From the NCBI RefSeq assembly GCF_019966495.1, contig NZ_JAIMIA010000040.1:1-40287 (forward strand): a stretch of 40,287 nt of DNA, read 5' to 3'. This stretch comes from Tateyamaria pelophila. GTDB lineage: Bacteria > Pseudomonadota > Alphaproteobacteria > Rhodobacterales > Rhodobacteraceae. A program made the position numbers and the translations under genes. This document shows positions 7,584 through 16,981 of the stretch, in pieces (positions within the stretch are counted from its first letter, which is position 1; every line of letters starts with the position of its first letter). Under the pieces are notes generated by a model. The model saw only the letters and a list, made by a program, of their open reading frames with translations, made no database searches and had not been told where the DNA came from.

Positions 7584-9237
7584 AAAATTCCGCATCAAGC
7601 GGTCAGCACCCGCATTGGGCAGCGACGCCATCAATGCGACGTCCAACCCGCCGCGGCACGAGGCGGCGCCCGAGCAACCTGTGCCTGTGCAACCGCCGCA
7701 GGCCCCCCCGGCCGACGAGGTGGCCGCGCCCAGCGAGGTCGAGCTTGAAAACACCATCGAAAATATCCGCAAGGAAGGACTGACAGGGCGCCAACTACGT
7801 ATGGCCCGACGTGTCGCGCAAAAACACGAACTCGAAGCCGAGTCAGATTTCGAAGCGGTACGTATTCTGCGTGAAAGGGGCATTGATCCGTTCCAGCGTT
7901 CCAACATGCTGGAACTGGTGGTGCCGCAAGCCGGAGCCGAACAACATGAGGGTGGTGCACCCGACGCATTTGCAAATCTGGCAGCACAGTCAGGCGGGGC
8001 CGGTTCGGAATCCGGCAAGGTGCAATTGCCTCAGACCATGCCCACCCAAAAGGTAAAACTCCCCTCGACGGAAGTCAGTCCAGCGGAACGACGGTCGGCG
8101 GAAATACAGAATATTCAGCGCGATATCACGCGCCGCCGCCGAAGAAAGATGGGCTTGCTTCTGGTCAGGCTCGCCTTTTTTGTGGCATTGCCTACGTTCC
8201 TCGCGGGGTACTATTTCTTTGTCATCGCGACCCCGATGTACTCGACGAAGTCCGAATTCATGATCACATCCGCCGATAATGCCGGCGGGGGCGGACTGGG
8301 TTCTTTGCTGACCGGCACACCGATTGCCTCCGCCTCTGATTCCATTGCGACGCAAGGCTATCTTCAGTCCAAGGAAGCCATGTTGCGTCTTGATCAGGAT
8401 GCCGGGTTCAAAACACATTTTTTGCAAGACTGGATAGACCCAATTCAAAGATTGGGAGAGAATCCATCAAATGAAGAGGCCTACAAAACGTATAAGAAAC
8501 ACGTCAAAATTGGCTATGATCCTACCGAAGGCATCGTGCGCATGGAGGTCATCGCCGCCGACCCGGTGGTCGCGATGCAATTCTCCGAACAACTCATCGA
8601 CTATGCCGAAGAACGCCTGAATGGTGTTAGCCTGAATCAGCGCGAAAATCAGATGCAGGACGCATTGAACAGCTTTGCAGAGGCGGAAGAGAAGCGCAGC
8701 GCCGCACAAGAGGCACTTGTTCGCCTCCAGTTGGAAGGATCGACCCTTGATCCGCAAAGCGTCATCGCGAGTATTCGCACGCAAATCTCCAGCGTCGAAA
8801 CACAGGTCATCGACAAGGAAATCGAGCTTGCCAGCCTTCTGAACAACGCACGGCCCAACCAAAGCCGCGTGGATGGTGCGCGCAGCACATTGAATATCCT
8901 CAAAGAACAGTTGCAAATTCTCAATAACAAGATGACCGATGTCAGCCAGGGTGAAAACTCTCTGGCGGAACTGACCGTGCGCATCCAGATGGCGCAGGCC
9001 GACCTCGCGACCCGCGATTTATTGCTGCAGTCCGCGCTGCAACAAGTTGAACAGACCCGCGTGGAAGCAAATCGGCAGGTGCGTTATCTCAACAACACCG
9101 TGCGGCCCCTGGCCAGCCAGGAACCGTCCTATCCCCGCGCATTCGAAAACACGATCTTGGCTTTCCTCGTCTTTGCAGGCATCTATCTGATGATCTCGCT
9201 TACCGCGTCCATCCTAAGAGAACAGGTAACCAGCTAA
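7561..9237 (+). CDS. kpsE: KpsE/CtrB-type capsule export co-polymerase protein
   Basis: A 558-residue inner-membrane protein of the polysaccharide co-polymerase family that links the KpsMT transporter to outer-membrane export. A first membrane segment lies at about 198-222, followed by the family motif PMYSTKSEFMIT. A long periplasmic region rich in predicted coiled coil follows (roughly 355-510), then a C-terminal membrane segment at about 530-550. Unusually, roughly 195 cytoplasmic residues precede the first membrane segment: a Pro/Ala-rich linker, a charged helical block (LTGRQLRMARRVAQKHELEA and on to about residue 120), a Gly-rich stretch and an RRRRRK cluster. Start 7561 is inside the end of kpsT, suggesting coupled translation. 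Longer upstream frames lie in kpsT and are rejected. Confidence 0.85.
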   Translation: MTTKRKARKFRIKRSAPALGSDAINATSNPPRHEAAPEQPVPVQPPQAPPADEVAAPSEVELENTIENIRKEGLTGRQLRMARRVAQKHELEAESDFEAVRILRERGIDPFQRSNMLELVVPQAGAEQHEGGAPDAFANLAAQSGGAGSESGKVQLPQTMPTQKVKLPSTEVSPAERRSAEIQNIQRDITRRRRRKMGLLLVRLAFFVALPTFLAGYYFFVIATPMYSTKSEFMITSADNAGGGGLGSLLTGTPIASASDSIATQGYLQSKEAMLRLDQDAGFKTHFLQDWIDPIQRLGENPSNEEAYKTYKKHVKIGYDPTEGIVRMEVIAADPVVAMQFSEQLIDYAEERLNGVSLNQRENQMQDALNSFAEAEEKRSAAQEALVRLQLEGSTLDPQSVIASIRTQISSVETQVIDKEIELASLLNNARPNQSRVDGARSTLNILKEQLQILNNKMTDVSQGENSLAELTVRIQMAQADLATRDLLLQSALQQVEQTRVEANRQVRYLNNTVRPLASQEPSYPRAFENTILAFLVFAGIYLMISLTASILREQVTS

Positions 9238-9238
9238 G

Positions 9239-10072
9239 ATGAAACATGTTGAACTTGCCGATATCGTCATCGGCAACGACCGCCCCCTAACGGTCATTGC
9301 AGGCCCCTGTGCCCTTGAAAGTGCCGGAATGGGGCAGGACATCGCAGGCACCGTCAAAGCCGCCTGCGACGCCGTTGGTGCGCAATACATATTCAAGGCA
9401 AGCTACGACAAGGCGAACCGCACATCGCTCGGCGGCCGCCGCGGTCTGGGCATGGACGAAGGCCTCAAGGCATTGCAATCCATCAAGGATACTATCGGCG
9501 TGCCTGTCCTGACAGACGTGCACACCGAAGCGCAATGCGCCATTGCCGCCGAGGTGGCCGATGTTTTGCAGATCCCCGCGTTCCTGTGCCGCCAGACGGA
9601 TATGTTGCTGGCCGCGGGCAAGTCCGGCGCGGTGGTAAACATCAAGAAGGGTCAGTTTCTGGCCCCGTGGGAAATGCCCAACATCATCACCAAGGTCGAA
9701 AGCACGGGCAACACGCGCATCTTGCTAACGGAACGCGGCACGTCCTTTGGCTACAACACGCTTGTGGCAGATATGCGGTCCTTGCCGCAAATGGCGCAAA
9801 CCGGCTATCCGGTCGTGATGGACGCCACACACTCGGTCCAGCAACCGGGCGGCAAGGGCGGGTCAAGTGGCGGGCAGCGTGAATTTGCCCCGGTCATGGC
9901 GCGTGCGGCCGTGGCCATCGGGGTCGCTGCCGTGTTCATCGAAACACATCCCGACCCGGACAGTGCGCCCTCCGATGGTCCCAACATGATCTACCTTGAC
10001 CAGATGGCACAGTTGATTGACACACTGATGAAATTCGATGCCCTCGCCAAAGATCATCCCATTTCGATCTGA
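9239..10072 (+). CDS. kdsA: 3-deoxy-8-phosphooctulonate (Kdo-8-P) synthase
   Basis: A 277-residue enzyme that condenses phosphoenolpyruvate with arabinose 5-phosphate to give Kdo-8-phosphate, the precursor of Kdo used in lipopolysaccharide and in the lipid linker of ABC-exported capsules. The PEP-binding start VIAGPCALES, FKASYDKANRTS, the QIPAFLCRQTDML segment, NIKKGQFLAPWEM and DATHSVQQPGG are all in place. Cys24 in AGPCALES marks the metal-dependent class; metal-independent enzymes such as that of Escherichia coli have Asn there. The gene begins two bases after the KpsE stop, so it belongs to the same operon and supports a Kdo-containing polysaccharide. Confidence 0.95.
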   Translation: MKHVELADIVIGNDRPLTVIAGPCALESAGMGQDIAGTVKAACDAVGAQYIFKASYDKANRTSLGGRRGLGMDEGLKALQSIKDTIGVPVLTDVHTEAQCAIAAEVADVLQIPAFLCRQTDMLLAAGKSGAVVNIKKGQFLAPWEMPNIITKVESTGNTRILLTERGTSFGYNTLVADMRSLPQMAQTGYPVVMDATHSVQQPGGKGGSSGGQREFAPVMARAAVAIGVAAVFIETHPDPDSAPSDGPNMIYLDQMAQLIDTLMKFDALAKDHPISI

Positions 10073-10097
10073 AACGATCACAACCGAGATTTTGCAA

Positions 10098-11594
10098 ATG
10101 ACCAAACCCGCCGCGACCGTGACCCAAAACACGTGGGAATTCCTGCGTGATCCGATGATTACGCCCACGGGGTTTCGCGAATATGACGCGCGCTGGAAAT
10201 ATCCGGACGAGATTAACCTGCCCGGCATCACCGCCCTCGGTCTCGGCCTTGGTACCCAGATGCAGCGCCGCGGGATCGACCCTGTCATCGCCGTCGCAAA
10301 CGACTATCGCGACTATTCGCTGAGCATCAAGAACGCGCTGATCGTCGGTTTGGTACAGGCGGGCATTCACGTCAAGGATATCGGCCCGGCCGTATCGCCC
10401 ATGGCCTATTTCAGCCAGTTTCATCTGGATGTGCCCGCAGTGGCCATGGTCACGGCCTCGCACAATCCCAACGGATGGACCGGCGTCAAAATGGGTTTTG
10501 AACGCCCGCTGACCCACGGGCCGGACGAAATGAGCGAATTGCGCAATATCGTTCTGAACGGTGAAGGGGAATCGCGCCCCGGCGGGCGCTACGAATTCGT
10601 CGATGGCGTGCGCGAAGCCTATCTCGATGACCTCGCCGGGGATTTCAAAATGACCCGCAAGCTCAAGGTCGTCTGCGCCACGGGCAACGGCACCGCTGCC
10701 GCCTTCGGCCCTGACCTGTTCGAGCGTATCGGTGTCGAAGTTGTGCCCAGTCACAATGACCTCGATTACACCTTCCCCCACTACAATCCGAACCCCGAAG
10801 CGATGGAGATGCTGCACGACATGGCCGCCAGCGTCAAAGCGTCGGGTGCTGACTTTGCCCTTGGGTTTGACGGCGACGGGGACCGTTGTGGCGTGGTCGA
10901 CGATGAGGGCGAGGAAATCTTTGCCGACAAGGTCGGTGTCATCATGGCCCGCGATCTGGCCAAGCTTTATCCCGGCAGCACCATCGTGGCGGACGTGAAG
11001 TCCACGGGGCTTTTCGCCTCTGACCCGGAACTTCGGAAATACGACATCAAAGCGGATTACTGGAAAACCAGCCACAGCCATATGAAGCGGCGCGTCAAGG
11101 AACTGGGCGCGCTGGCCGGTTTTGAAAAATCGGGACACTACTTTTTCGCGGAACCCATTGGCCGGGGATATGATTGCGGCATGCGGGTCGCAGTCGAGAT
11201 CTGTAAGCTGATGGACCGGAACCCCGGCATGAAGATGTCCGACCTGCGCAAAGCGCTGCCAAAAACACACTCGACTCCCACGATGTCGCCCTACTGTTCC
11301 GACCTTGAAAAATACGACACGCTGAACCGCATCGTCGAAAAACTGACCGCGATGCACAAAGCCCGCGACACGATCGCCGGACGCGCGATCAAGGAAGTAG
11401 TGACGGTGAACGGCGCTCGCGTCATCCTCGACAATGGTGGCTGGGGTCTGGTGCGGGCCTCGTCAAACACGCCAAATCTGGTAGTGGTCTGCGAAAGCCC
11501 CGAAAGCGAGGCGGAATTGCGCGCGATCTTTGCGGACATTGACGCGGTGATCCGGACAGAGCCATCCGTCGGCGATTACGACCAGACGTTTTAA
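10098..11594 (+). CDS. phosphomannomutase/phosphoglucomutase
   Basis: A 498-residue alpha-D-phosphohexomutase that interconverts hexose 6- and 1-phosphates, feeding sugar-nucleotide synthesis. The phosphoserine loop is TASHNPNGWTG (Ser121), the Mg2+ loop is DGDGDR (Asp258, Asp260, Asp262) and the sugar-binding loop is FEKSGH (341-346). The C-terminal phosphate-binding part is WGLVRASSNTPNL. The start is taken at 10098 (MTKPAATV), 25 bases after the kdsA stop; a frame opening at 10038 would overlap kdsA. It resembles AlgC/ManB enzymes that act on both mannose and glucose phosphates; specificity cannot be read directly. It ends the polysaccharide operon and is followed by a hairpin. Confidence 0.92.
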   Translation: MTKPAATVTQNTWEFLRDPMITPTGFREYDARWKYPDEINLPGITALGLGLGTQMQRRGIDPVIAVANDYRDYSLSIKNALIVGLVQAGIHVKDIGPAVSPMAYFSQFHLDVPAVAMVTASHNPNGWTGVKMGFERPLTHGPDEMSELRNIVLNGEGESRPGGRYEFVDGVREAYLDDLAGDFKMTRKLKVVCATGNGTAAAFGPDLFERIGVEVVPSHNDLDYTFPHYNPNPEAMEMLHDMAASVKASGADFALGFDGDGDRCGVVDDEGEEIFADKVGVIMARDLAKLYPGSTIVADVKSTGLFASDPELRKYDIKADYWKTSHSHMKRRVKELGALAGFEKSGHYFFAEPIGRGYDCGMRVAVEICKLMDRNPGMKMSDLRKALPKTHSTPTMSPYCSDLEKYDTLNRIVEKLTAMHKARDTIAGRAIKEVVTVNGARVILDNGGWGLVRASSNTPNLVVVCESPESEAELRAIFADIDAVIRTEPSVGDYDQTF

Positions 11595-11621
11595 GGCGCA
11601 ACGCGAGACGATCCCCCGTAA

Positions 11622-11641
11622 GGCGCACCCATTGGTGCGCC
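11622..11641. terminator. hairpin between convergent genes
   Basis: A perfect 8-bp stem, GGCGCACC and GGTGCGCC, with loop CATT. It sits between the stops of the mutase (+) and the AsmA-like gene (-), so it may end transcription from both sides. U-tracts are weak. Confidence 0.55.
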
Positions 11642-11648
11642 ATTGGCC

Positions 11649-13580
11649 TCAGTCAAAGAGCTTGCGCAGGCCCTTTGTGATTTCCTTTTCCAATTTCTGC
11701 TGAGCGGCCCCTTCGAGATCATCGGCCGAATCATCACCGAGGTTGAGTTCCTTGGCGATCCTTTCACGCAGCGCTGTCTCTGCCTCCTGTTTGAGGCGCT
11801 CCTTCTCTTCGGAAAAGTTCAGGTCAATCGCCGCTTCCAAATCCGGCAAGATGCGCGGGCTGGCCCAGGGGCCACGTATGCGCACCGGAATCGCGATGCC
11901 CGCGCCAGAATTCGCGCGCAGGGCGATCGGGGTAAATGTATAGTCTATGGTTTGCGCGCCCAAACCCACCTGCCCCTCGCCGCGCGCCTCATAGGCGGAC
12001 AGTTTCAGCAGCAGATCATCATTGCGCAGCACCCCCGCATCCATGTCAAAGGTCGCGCCGAGACTGTCGAAAACCGTGGTGCCTCCACCCACTTGCCCGG
12101 ACCGCATCAACCGGTCCAGATCAATGCCGATGATCGTGCCTTTTCCAAAGGATATGGCACCCTCGCCCGAAAGCGCGTTCATCAGCGCATCTACCGACGC
12201 GCCCGAAGTCAGAAATGAAAGCTCTCCATCCGCCTGCCCGGTCAGACGTTCGAAGCCGATGGCATCGCGCAGCAAACCCTGCATCCCCATGCCCCGCGCC
12301 AAAAGCTTGCCCCCCATCGACAGGCCCGACCGGTTGTTGACTACAAATTCTCCGGTGACGGTCCCATCATAAGCAACAACCTCGCGCAATTCGAACACCA
12401 TGCGCGATCGGTCATTGCGCAGCAGCACCCGTGTTACTCCAAGATTGAACTGTCCCAGATCAACGCTGGCCGCCGTGAGCGCGATCTGACCGTTGAAGGT
12501 CGCAAGCGCGCTGGCGTCAATGCGATCCTTAGGCCACCCTTGGCCCGCGGGACTTGAAGCGCCACCGCCGTCGCTTTGCGTCGCGCTGGTCAAATCCAAC
12601 GCGCCCGCCTGCAATTGCGCGTTGATCTGCGGTGTCCCGTTCAAATTGATATCAGCTGCCCCGACCAATCGATTGCCCCCCAAATCCACATCCAGTGCGC
12701 GCAAAGCCAGTCGTCGATCCGGGGTGAGTGTAAGATCGGTCGACAGCTGTACCGAACGGCCAAGACGAGCCGGCAATTTCGGTTGCGGCAGGGCAAGGGC
12801 TGCGAAAAACGCGTCCGTGCTGTCCAGATTTAGTGTCAGTTGTCCGGCAACCTCGCCTGCCGTGCTGCCGCGCCCGATCAGGCGCGCGGTGCCGCCGCCT
12901 GCCGTGACCGATACGTCCAACGGCCGGACCTCTCCGGCAATAAAACCCGCGAAGCCGTCAATTGTGGCTTGAAGATCAACGTCACTGTCTGCCGGGCTCA
13001 ACGTCGCCGAAATCTCCGCCGCGCCCAGACGGTCCTGCCAGTCAAGAGTGAGATCGACGCCGGAATAGGAGACCAGGTCAGCCCCTTCCGCATCGTAGAT
13101 CAGCGTCGCATCGGTGATTTCCAACCGCTCGATCAGCACGGCTTGCGCCGCACGGTCCGGGCTTGTCGCCGTCTCGATCTGGGCCGCGCCGCTGGCATCG
13201 GTGAAGATCCAGCTTGCCCGGCCATCCGCGCGGCTCTCCAACCGGATCGTCGGCCGCGTCGCTTCGATATTGGTAAAGCGGATCTCACCGCTCAGCAGGG
13301 ACAGCGCGTCGACGCCGATCGTCGTATTCTCTGCGGTCAGCATCGGGCCTTGCCGTGCCCAGTCCGCGTTTCCAACTTCCAGCCCATCGGCGCTGATGCC
13401 CAAGACCGGCCAAAGGGTCATCGACACGTCCCCGTTGATGGTTACATTACGACCGGTGGCCAGCCTGATCTGGTCGGCGGCCAGCTTCGCGATCTTGTCG
13501 GCGGGTAGAAAAAACAGGGACACGCCTGCAACAAGGATAATAACGAGGACGAATCCGATCAGGCGTATGATCCATTTCAT
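11649..13580 (-). CDS. AsmA family protein
   Basis: A 643-residue envelope protein of the AsmA family. It begins with a single membrane anchor (IIRLIGFVLVIILVAGVSLF), followed by the family's N-terminal signature LFFLPADKIAKLAADQIRLA and TGRNVTINGDVSMTLWPVLG. The rest is a long beta-rich periplasmic region, and the C-terminal part holds the AsmA_2 block around GEGAISFGKGTIIGIDLDRL. The tail is charged and helical. AsmA-like proteins are thought to move or balance lipids between the inner and outer membranes. It lies alone on the minus strand, convergent with the mutase and divergent from rimO. Confidence 0.9.
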   Translation of the reverse strand: MKWIIRLIGFVLVIILVAGVSLFFLPADKIAKLAADQIRLATGRNVTINGDVSMTLWPVLGISADGLEVGNADWARQGPMLTAENTTIGVDALSLLSGEIRFTNIEATRPTIRLESRADGRASWIFTDASGAAQIETATSPDRAAQAVLIERLEITDATLIYDAEGADLVSYSGVDLTLDWQDRLGAAEISATLSPADSDVDLQATIDGFAGFIAGEVRPLDVSVTAGGGTARLIGRGSTAGEVAGQLTLNLDSTDAFFAALALPQPKLPARLGRSVQLSTDLTLTPDRRLALRALDVDLGGNRLVGAADINLNGTPQINAQLQAGALDLTSATQSDGGGASSPAGQGWPKDRIDASALATFNGQIALTAASVDLGQFNLGVTRVLLRNDRSRMVFELREVVAYDGTVTGEFVVNNRSGLSMGGKLLARGMGMQGLLRDAIGFERLTGQADGELSFLTSGASVDALMNALSGEGAISFGKGTIIGIDLDRLMRSGQVGGGTTVFDSLGATFDMDAGVLRNDDLLLKLSAYEARGEGQVGLGAQTIDYTFTPIALRANSGAGIAIPVRIRGPWASPRILPDLEAAIDLNFSEEKERLKQEAETALRERIAKELNLGDDSADDLEGAAQQKLEKEITKGLRKLFD

Positions 13581-13681
13581 GGGGCTGCTCCGTTCTGACG
13601 ACGATTATCAACGACCCTACAGTGCCGCATACGTGATCCCCAACCCTTTTCCCCGCGCCCGAGTTCACATAAGAGGCACTG

Positions 13682-15091
13682 ATGAGCACAAACCCGCCAA
13701 ATCTCCGCCCCGATCTTGCTCCCAAAGCAAGGCTGGATCCATCGCCGAAACCGGTGCAGGACGGCCAGCGCCGTCACGGACAGCCGACCATCGGCATGGT
13801 CAGTCTTGGCTGTCCCAAGGCGCTGGTCGACAGCGAGCGCATCCTGACCCGCCTGCGCGCCGAAGGCTACGGCATTTCGCCCGATTACAGCGGCGCGGAT
13901 GCGGTCATCGTGAACACGTGCGGCTTCCTCGACAGTGCCAAGGCGGAAAGCCTGGAAGCCATCGGCGAAGCGCTGAATGAAAACGGCAAGGTGATCGTCA
14001 CGGGCTGCCTCGGGGCAGAGCCTGACTATATCACCGGCGCGCACCCAAAAGTCCTGGCCGTGACCGGCCCCCATCAATATGAACAGGTGCTGGACGCAGT
14101 ACATGCTGCTGTGCCGCCGGATCCGGATCCTTTCATCGATCTGTTGCCCGCCTCGGGTGTCAGCCTGACGCCGCGCCATTTCAGCTATCTCAAGATTTCA
14201 GAAGGTTGCAATCACAAGTGCAAGTTCTGCATCATTCCCGACATGCGCGGCAGGCTGGCAAGCCGCCCCGCCCGTGCGGTGATGCGCGAGGCCGAAAAGC
14301 TGGTGGAGGCCGGCGTGCGCGAATTGCTGGTGATCAGCCAGGATACCTCTGCTTACGGCGTTGATATCAAACATGCCGAGGCAAAGGGCCAAAATGGGTC
14401 AATTCACAGGGCGCACATCACTGACCTGGCCCGCGATCTGGGGTCACTCGGGGCGTGGGTCCGCCTGCATTACGTCTATCCTTATCCGCATGTGCGCCAG
14501 TTGATCCCGTTGATGGCGGATGGGCTCGTGCTGCCCTATCTCGACATCCCATTCCAGCACGCGCACCCCGATGTCCTCAAACGCATGGCGCGCCCTGCGG
14601 CGGCGGCCAAAACGCTGGACGAGATTGCCGCGTGGCGCGACATCTGCCCCGACCTCACTCTGCGCTCGACCTTTATCGTCGGTTATCCCGGCGAGACGGA
14701 GGCCGAGTTCCAGACATTGCTGGATTGGATGGACGAGGCGCAGTTGGATCGCGTGGGCTGTTTTCAATACGAAAACGTGGCCGGTGCACGTTCGAACGCC
14801 CTGCCCGACCACGTTGCAGCAGAGGTCAAGCAGGAGCGTTGGGACAGGTTCATGGAAAAGGCTGCGGCCATTTCCGAGGCCAAGCTGGCCGCGAAGGTCG
14901 GCCAGCGCCTTCAGGTCATCGTGGACGAGGTGGATGAAGACGCCGCAACGTGCCGCACCAAGGCGGATGCCCCCGAGATCGACGGAAACCTGTTCATCGA
15001 TGAAGGTTTCGAAGCGCTCAAGGCTGGTGATATCGTGACGGTCGACGTGGATGAGGCGGGCGACTACGACTTGTGGGGACGGTTGGTGTGA
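13682..15091 (+). CDS. rimO: ribosomal protein S12 methylthiotransferase RimO
   Basis: A 469-residue radical-SAM enzyme that adds a methylthio group to an aspartate of ribosomal protein S12. The N-terminal cluster ligands are Cys44 ([13 protein letters not shown]), Cys80 ([10 protein letters not shown]) and Cys109 (VTGCLGAE). The radical-SAM cluster is Cys176, Cys180 and Cys183 in [30 protein letters not shown] and the C-terminal TRAM domain, ending [13 protein letters not shown], complete the architecture and separate it from MiaB. The ATG at 13682 gives about 35 residues before the conserved core, slightly long. It is divergent from the AsmA-like gene. Confidence 0.96.
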   Translation: MSTNPPNLRPDLAPKARLDPSPKPVQDGQRRHGQPTIGMVSLGCPKALVDSERILTRLRAEGYGISPDYSGADAVIVNTCGFLDSAKAESLEAIGEALNENGKVIVTGCLGAEPDYITGAHPKVLAVTGPHQYEQVLDAVHAAVPPDPDPFIDLLPASGVSLTPRHFSYLKISEGCNHKCKFCIIPDMRGRLASRPARAVMREAEKLVEAGVRELLVISQDTSAYGVDIKHAEAKGQNGSIHRAHITDLARDLGSLGAWVRLHYVYPYPHVRQLIPLMADGLVLPYLDIPFQHAHPDVLKRMARPAAAAKTLDEIAAWRDICPDLTLRSTFIVGYPGETEAEFQTLLDWMDEAQLDRVGCFQYENVAGARSNALPDHVAAEVKQERWDRFMEKAAAISEAKLAAKVGQRLQVIVDEVDEDAATCRTKADAPEIDGNLFIDEGFEALKAGDIVTVDVDEAGDYDLWGRLV

Positions 15092-15187
15092 AGCACGCGC
15101 GTTGATCTGACACCGGAGCCGGAATTTTAATCTGTTCGCGCCAAACCAAAACCTGCAAACCACCTGATGCAAAAGGAAATAACAGTC

Positions 15188-15427
15188 ATGAGCACTCCAA
15201 GGATCGCCCAAACCGCTCCCTTTCCCGTCGACGTCGAGGCCGGAAAAACCTATTTCTGGTGCGCCTGCGGGCAGTCTTCAAAGCAGCCGTTTTGCGATGG
15301 CGCGCATAAAGACAGCGCATTTGCGCCCATAAAATATACAGCAGAAGCGAATAAGAAGGTATTTTTCTGTGGCTGCAAGGCCACGTCGAATGCGCCGCTC
15401 TGTGACGGATCGCACAACAAGCTTTAG
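15188..15427 (+). CDS. small double-CDGSH iron-sulfur protein
   Basis: A 79-residue protein with two CDGSH-type iron-sulfur motifs: CACGQSSKQPFCDGAH and CGCKATSNAPLCDGSH. Each Cys3His1 set can hold a [2Fe-2S] cluster, as in bacterial CDGSH proteins of the mitoNEET superfamily that carry electrons or clusters. The start at 15188 is chosen because AAAGGAAAT lies just upstream; an ATG at 15167 would place this ribosome-binding site inside the gene. No membrane anchor is seen. The role in the cell is unknown. Confidence 0.92.
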   Translation: MSTPRIAQTAPFPVDVEAGKTYFWCACGQSSKQPFCDGAHKDSAFAPIKYTAEANKKVFFCGCKATSNAPLCDGSHNKL

Positions 15428-15507
15428 TTCGTCATCGCGTCAGGACTTGTAAATATAGGGTTAATGTTCTATCTTTGTTCTCACAACAAGAGAACGGAGT
15501 GTCGCAT

Positions 15508-15858
15508 ATGTCCTATCATTCGCATCAGCCCGGCCTTTTTGACCCTGACCAAGGGGCGTTGCCGATCGTGCCGCCACAACCGGCGACGGAAAAACAGATT
15601 GCCTTTGCCAAATCCATCGCTGCGCGGCGTGGATTGAAGCTGTCGCCCGCATTGTTTCGAGATCGTGCAGGCCTCTCCGCGTGGATTGATCGCAGCAAAC
15701 CGGCCACGCCCAGCGGCCAGTTTGCGAACTACCCCAGCGCAAAGCAGGTGCAATTTGCCGAGCGCATTGCACGGCTGAAACGGCGTGAAGTCCCCAGCGC
15801 ATGTTTCAAGGACAAGGTCATGATGGCGCGCTGGATAGATGGCAACAAGCCGCGCTGA
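15508..15858 (+). CDS. small protein with two copies of a topoisomerase-tail-like motif
   Basis: A 116-residue protein built from a short N-terminal stretch and two related segments of about 40 residues. The first has TEKQIAFAKSIAARRGLKLS then RAGLSAWIDRSKP; the second has SAKQVQFAERIARLKRREVP then KVMMARWIDGNKP. The pattern (KQ..FA..IA, then a basic linker and a W-I-D motif) recalls small modules I remember from C-terminal tails of some alphaproteobacterial topoisomerases; that resemblance is from memory and untested. GGAG precedes the ATG at 15508. A nucleic-acid-binding role is possible given the basic character, but it is not shown. Confidence 0.72.
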   Translation: MSYHSHQPGLFDPDQGALPIVPPQPATEKQIAFAKSIAARRGLKLSPALFRDRAGLSAWIDRSKPATPSGQFANYPSAKQVQFAERIARLKRREVPSACFKDKVMMARWIDGNKPR

Positions 15859-15911
15859 CATGCGGCGCTTTGCCATGCTGTCTGCGTGCGGGTCCCGATT
15901 ACGTACAAGGA

Positions 15912-16301
15912 ATGACTAAGCAAACCCAAGTTCTGTACAACGCCGCATGCCCGGTCTGCCGGGCAGAGATTGAGCACTACGCGGCCTACTCTGCGCAACA
16001 TGCCCTGCCGATTAGGTTCCAGGATCTGAATGCAGGCCAACTGGAGGCGTGGGGCCTGACCACCGAAGACGCCGCGCGACGGTTGCACGTGATGAAGGAA
16101 GAGGTGCTTTATTCCGGCATCCCGGCCTTTATCATCCTGTGGCAGGACATGCCGCGCTATCGCTGGCTGGCGCGGATTGTCGCGGTGCCAGGAATCTATT
16201 GGCTGGCTGTGCAGACCTATGACCACATTCTGGCACCGCTTTTGTACCGTTGGCACAAACGGCGGCAAAAGCGACCTGCCGAGACGTCATCCCGGTCCTG
16301 A
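15912..16301 (+). CDS. DCC family thiol-disulfide oxidoreductase-like protein (DUF393)
   Basis: A 129-residue DUF393 protein. The thioredoxin-like N-terminus VLYNAACPVCRAEIEHY carries the CxxC pair (CPVC) that in this family usually follows Asp; here the preceding residues are Asn-Ala-Ala. The C-terminal half (MKEEVLYSGIPAFIILWQDM and the RIVAVPGIYWLAVQTYDHI segment) matches the family's conserved tail. Redox activity is predicted but unproven. AAGG lies almost against the ATG, so the start is a little uncertain. The gene is 48 bases before the hemolysin III-like gene. Confidence 0.85.
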   Translation: MTKQTQVLYNAACPVCRAEIEHYAAYSAQHALPIRFQDLNAGQLEAWGLTTEDAARRLHVMKEEVLYSGIPAFIILWQDMPRYRWLARIVAVPGIYWLAVQTYDHILAPLLYRWHKRRQKRPAETSSRS

Positions 16302-16348
16302 GCGCTTCGGTGCTGGACTGACCTGAGACCAGAGGGCACTGTAATCAA

Positions 16349-16981
16349 ATGCCATACCCACATTCTTCACGAGAAACGCTTGCAGATGCGTCTGTGCATG
16401 TCATCGGCGTGGTTGCCGGGCTCATTGCCTGCACCGCGCTGATCAGCCATGTCATCCAGACCCAGCCTACGCACCAGATCACTGCAACGACCATCTATGC
16501 CGGAGCCGTCGTTTTTGCGCTGATTGCGTCAGCGCTCTATCACCTTTTGCCATGGGATCGGATGCGACCGACGCTTCGGCGTGTGGATCACGCGGCCATC
16601 TATATCAAAATCGCCGCGACCTATACGCCGCTTGTCGTTCTGATCGGATCGGGCTTTGCCTATGCCGTGCTGGCGGCCGTCTGGGCCGTGGCGCTGATCG
16701 GTGCCATTGCCAAGCTCAGCTTTTGGTCACCGGATGCGCCGGGCGCCATCGCGCTTTATCTGGCCATGGGGTGGGCCAGTTTGCTTCTGATCTGGCCCAT
16801 GTGGCAATCACTGCCCGGCATTTCGACCGGACTGATTGTTGGCGGTGGCCTGCTGTACACGCTGGGCGCGGTGTTCTTCGCGCGCGGCACCATGCGCTAT
16901 CAGAACGCAGTCTGGCACATTTTCGTGCTCAGTGCATCCGCCTGCTTCTTTGGTGCCGTCACATTGGGCGTTTCAGCCTGA
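16349..16981 (+). CDS. hemolysin III/PAQR family membrane protein
   Basis: A 210-residue protein with about seven membrane helices, matching the HlyIII branch of the PAQR family. Recognisable parts are the opening SRETLADASVHVIGVVAGLI, SALYHLLPWDRMRPTLRRVD, DHAAIYIKIAATYTPLVVLI and the final VWHIFVLSASACFFGAV. The conserved His residues of the family's putative metal site are present (SALYH, VDH, WHIF). These proteins are predicted membrane hydrolases or receptors; the haemolytic name is historical. The end overlaps the convergent DUF6455 gene by nine bases. Confidence 0.88.
   Translation: MPYPHSSRETLADASVHVIGVVAGLIACTALISHVIQTQPTHQITATTIYAGAVVFALIASALYHLLPWDRMRPTLRRVDHAAIYIKIAATYTPLVVLIGSGFAYAVLAAVWAVALIGAIAKLSFWSPDAPGAIALYLAMGWASLLLIWPMWQSLPGISTGLIVGGGLLYTLGAVFFARGTMRYQNAVWHIFVLSASACFFGAVTLGVSA

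Noticed and set aside
9936-11357. A 473-codon frame antisense to kdsA and the hexose-phosphate mutase
   Set aside because: Both sense genes have full catalytic motifs; the antisense product has none.
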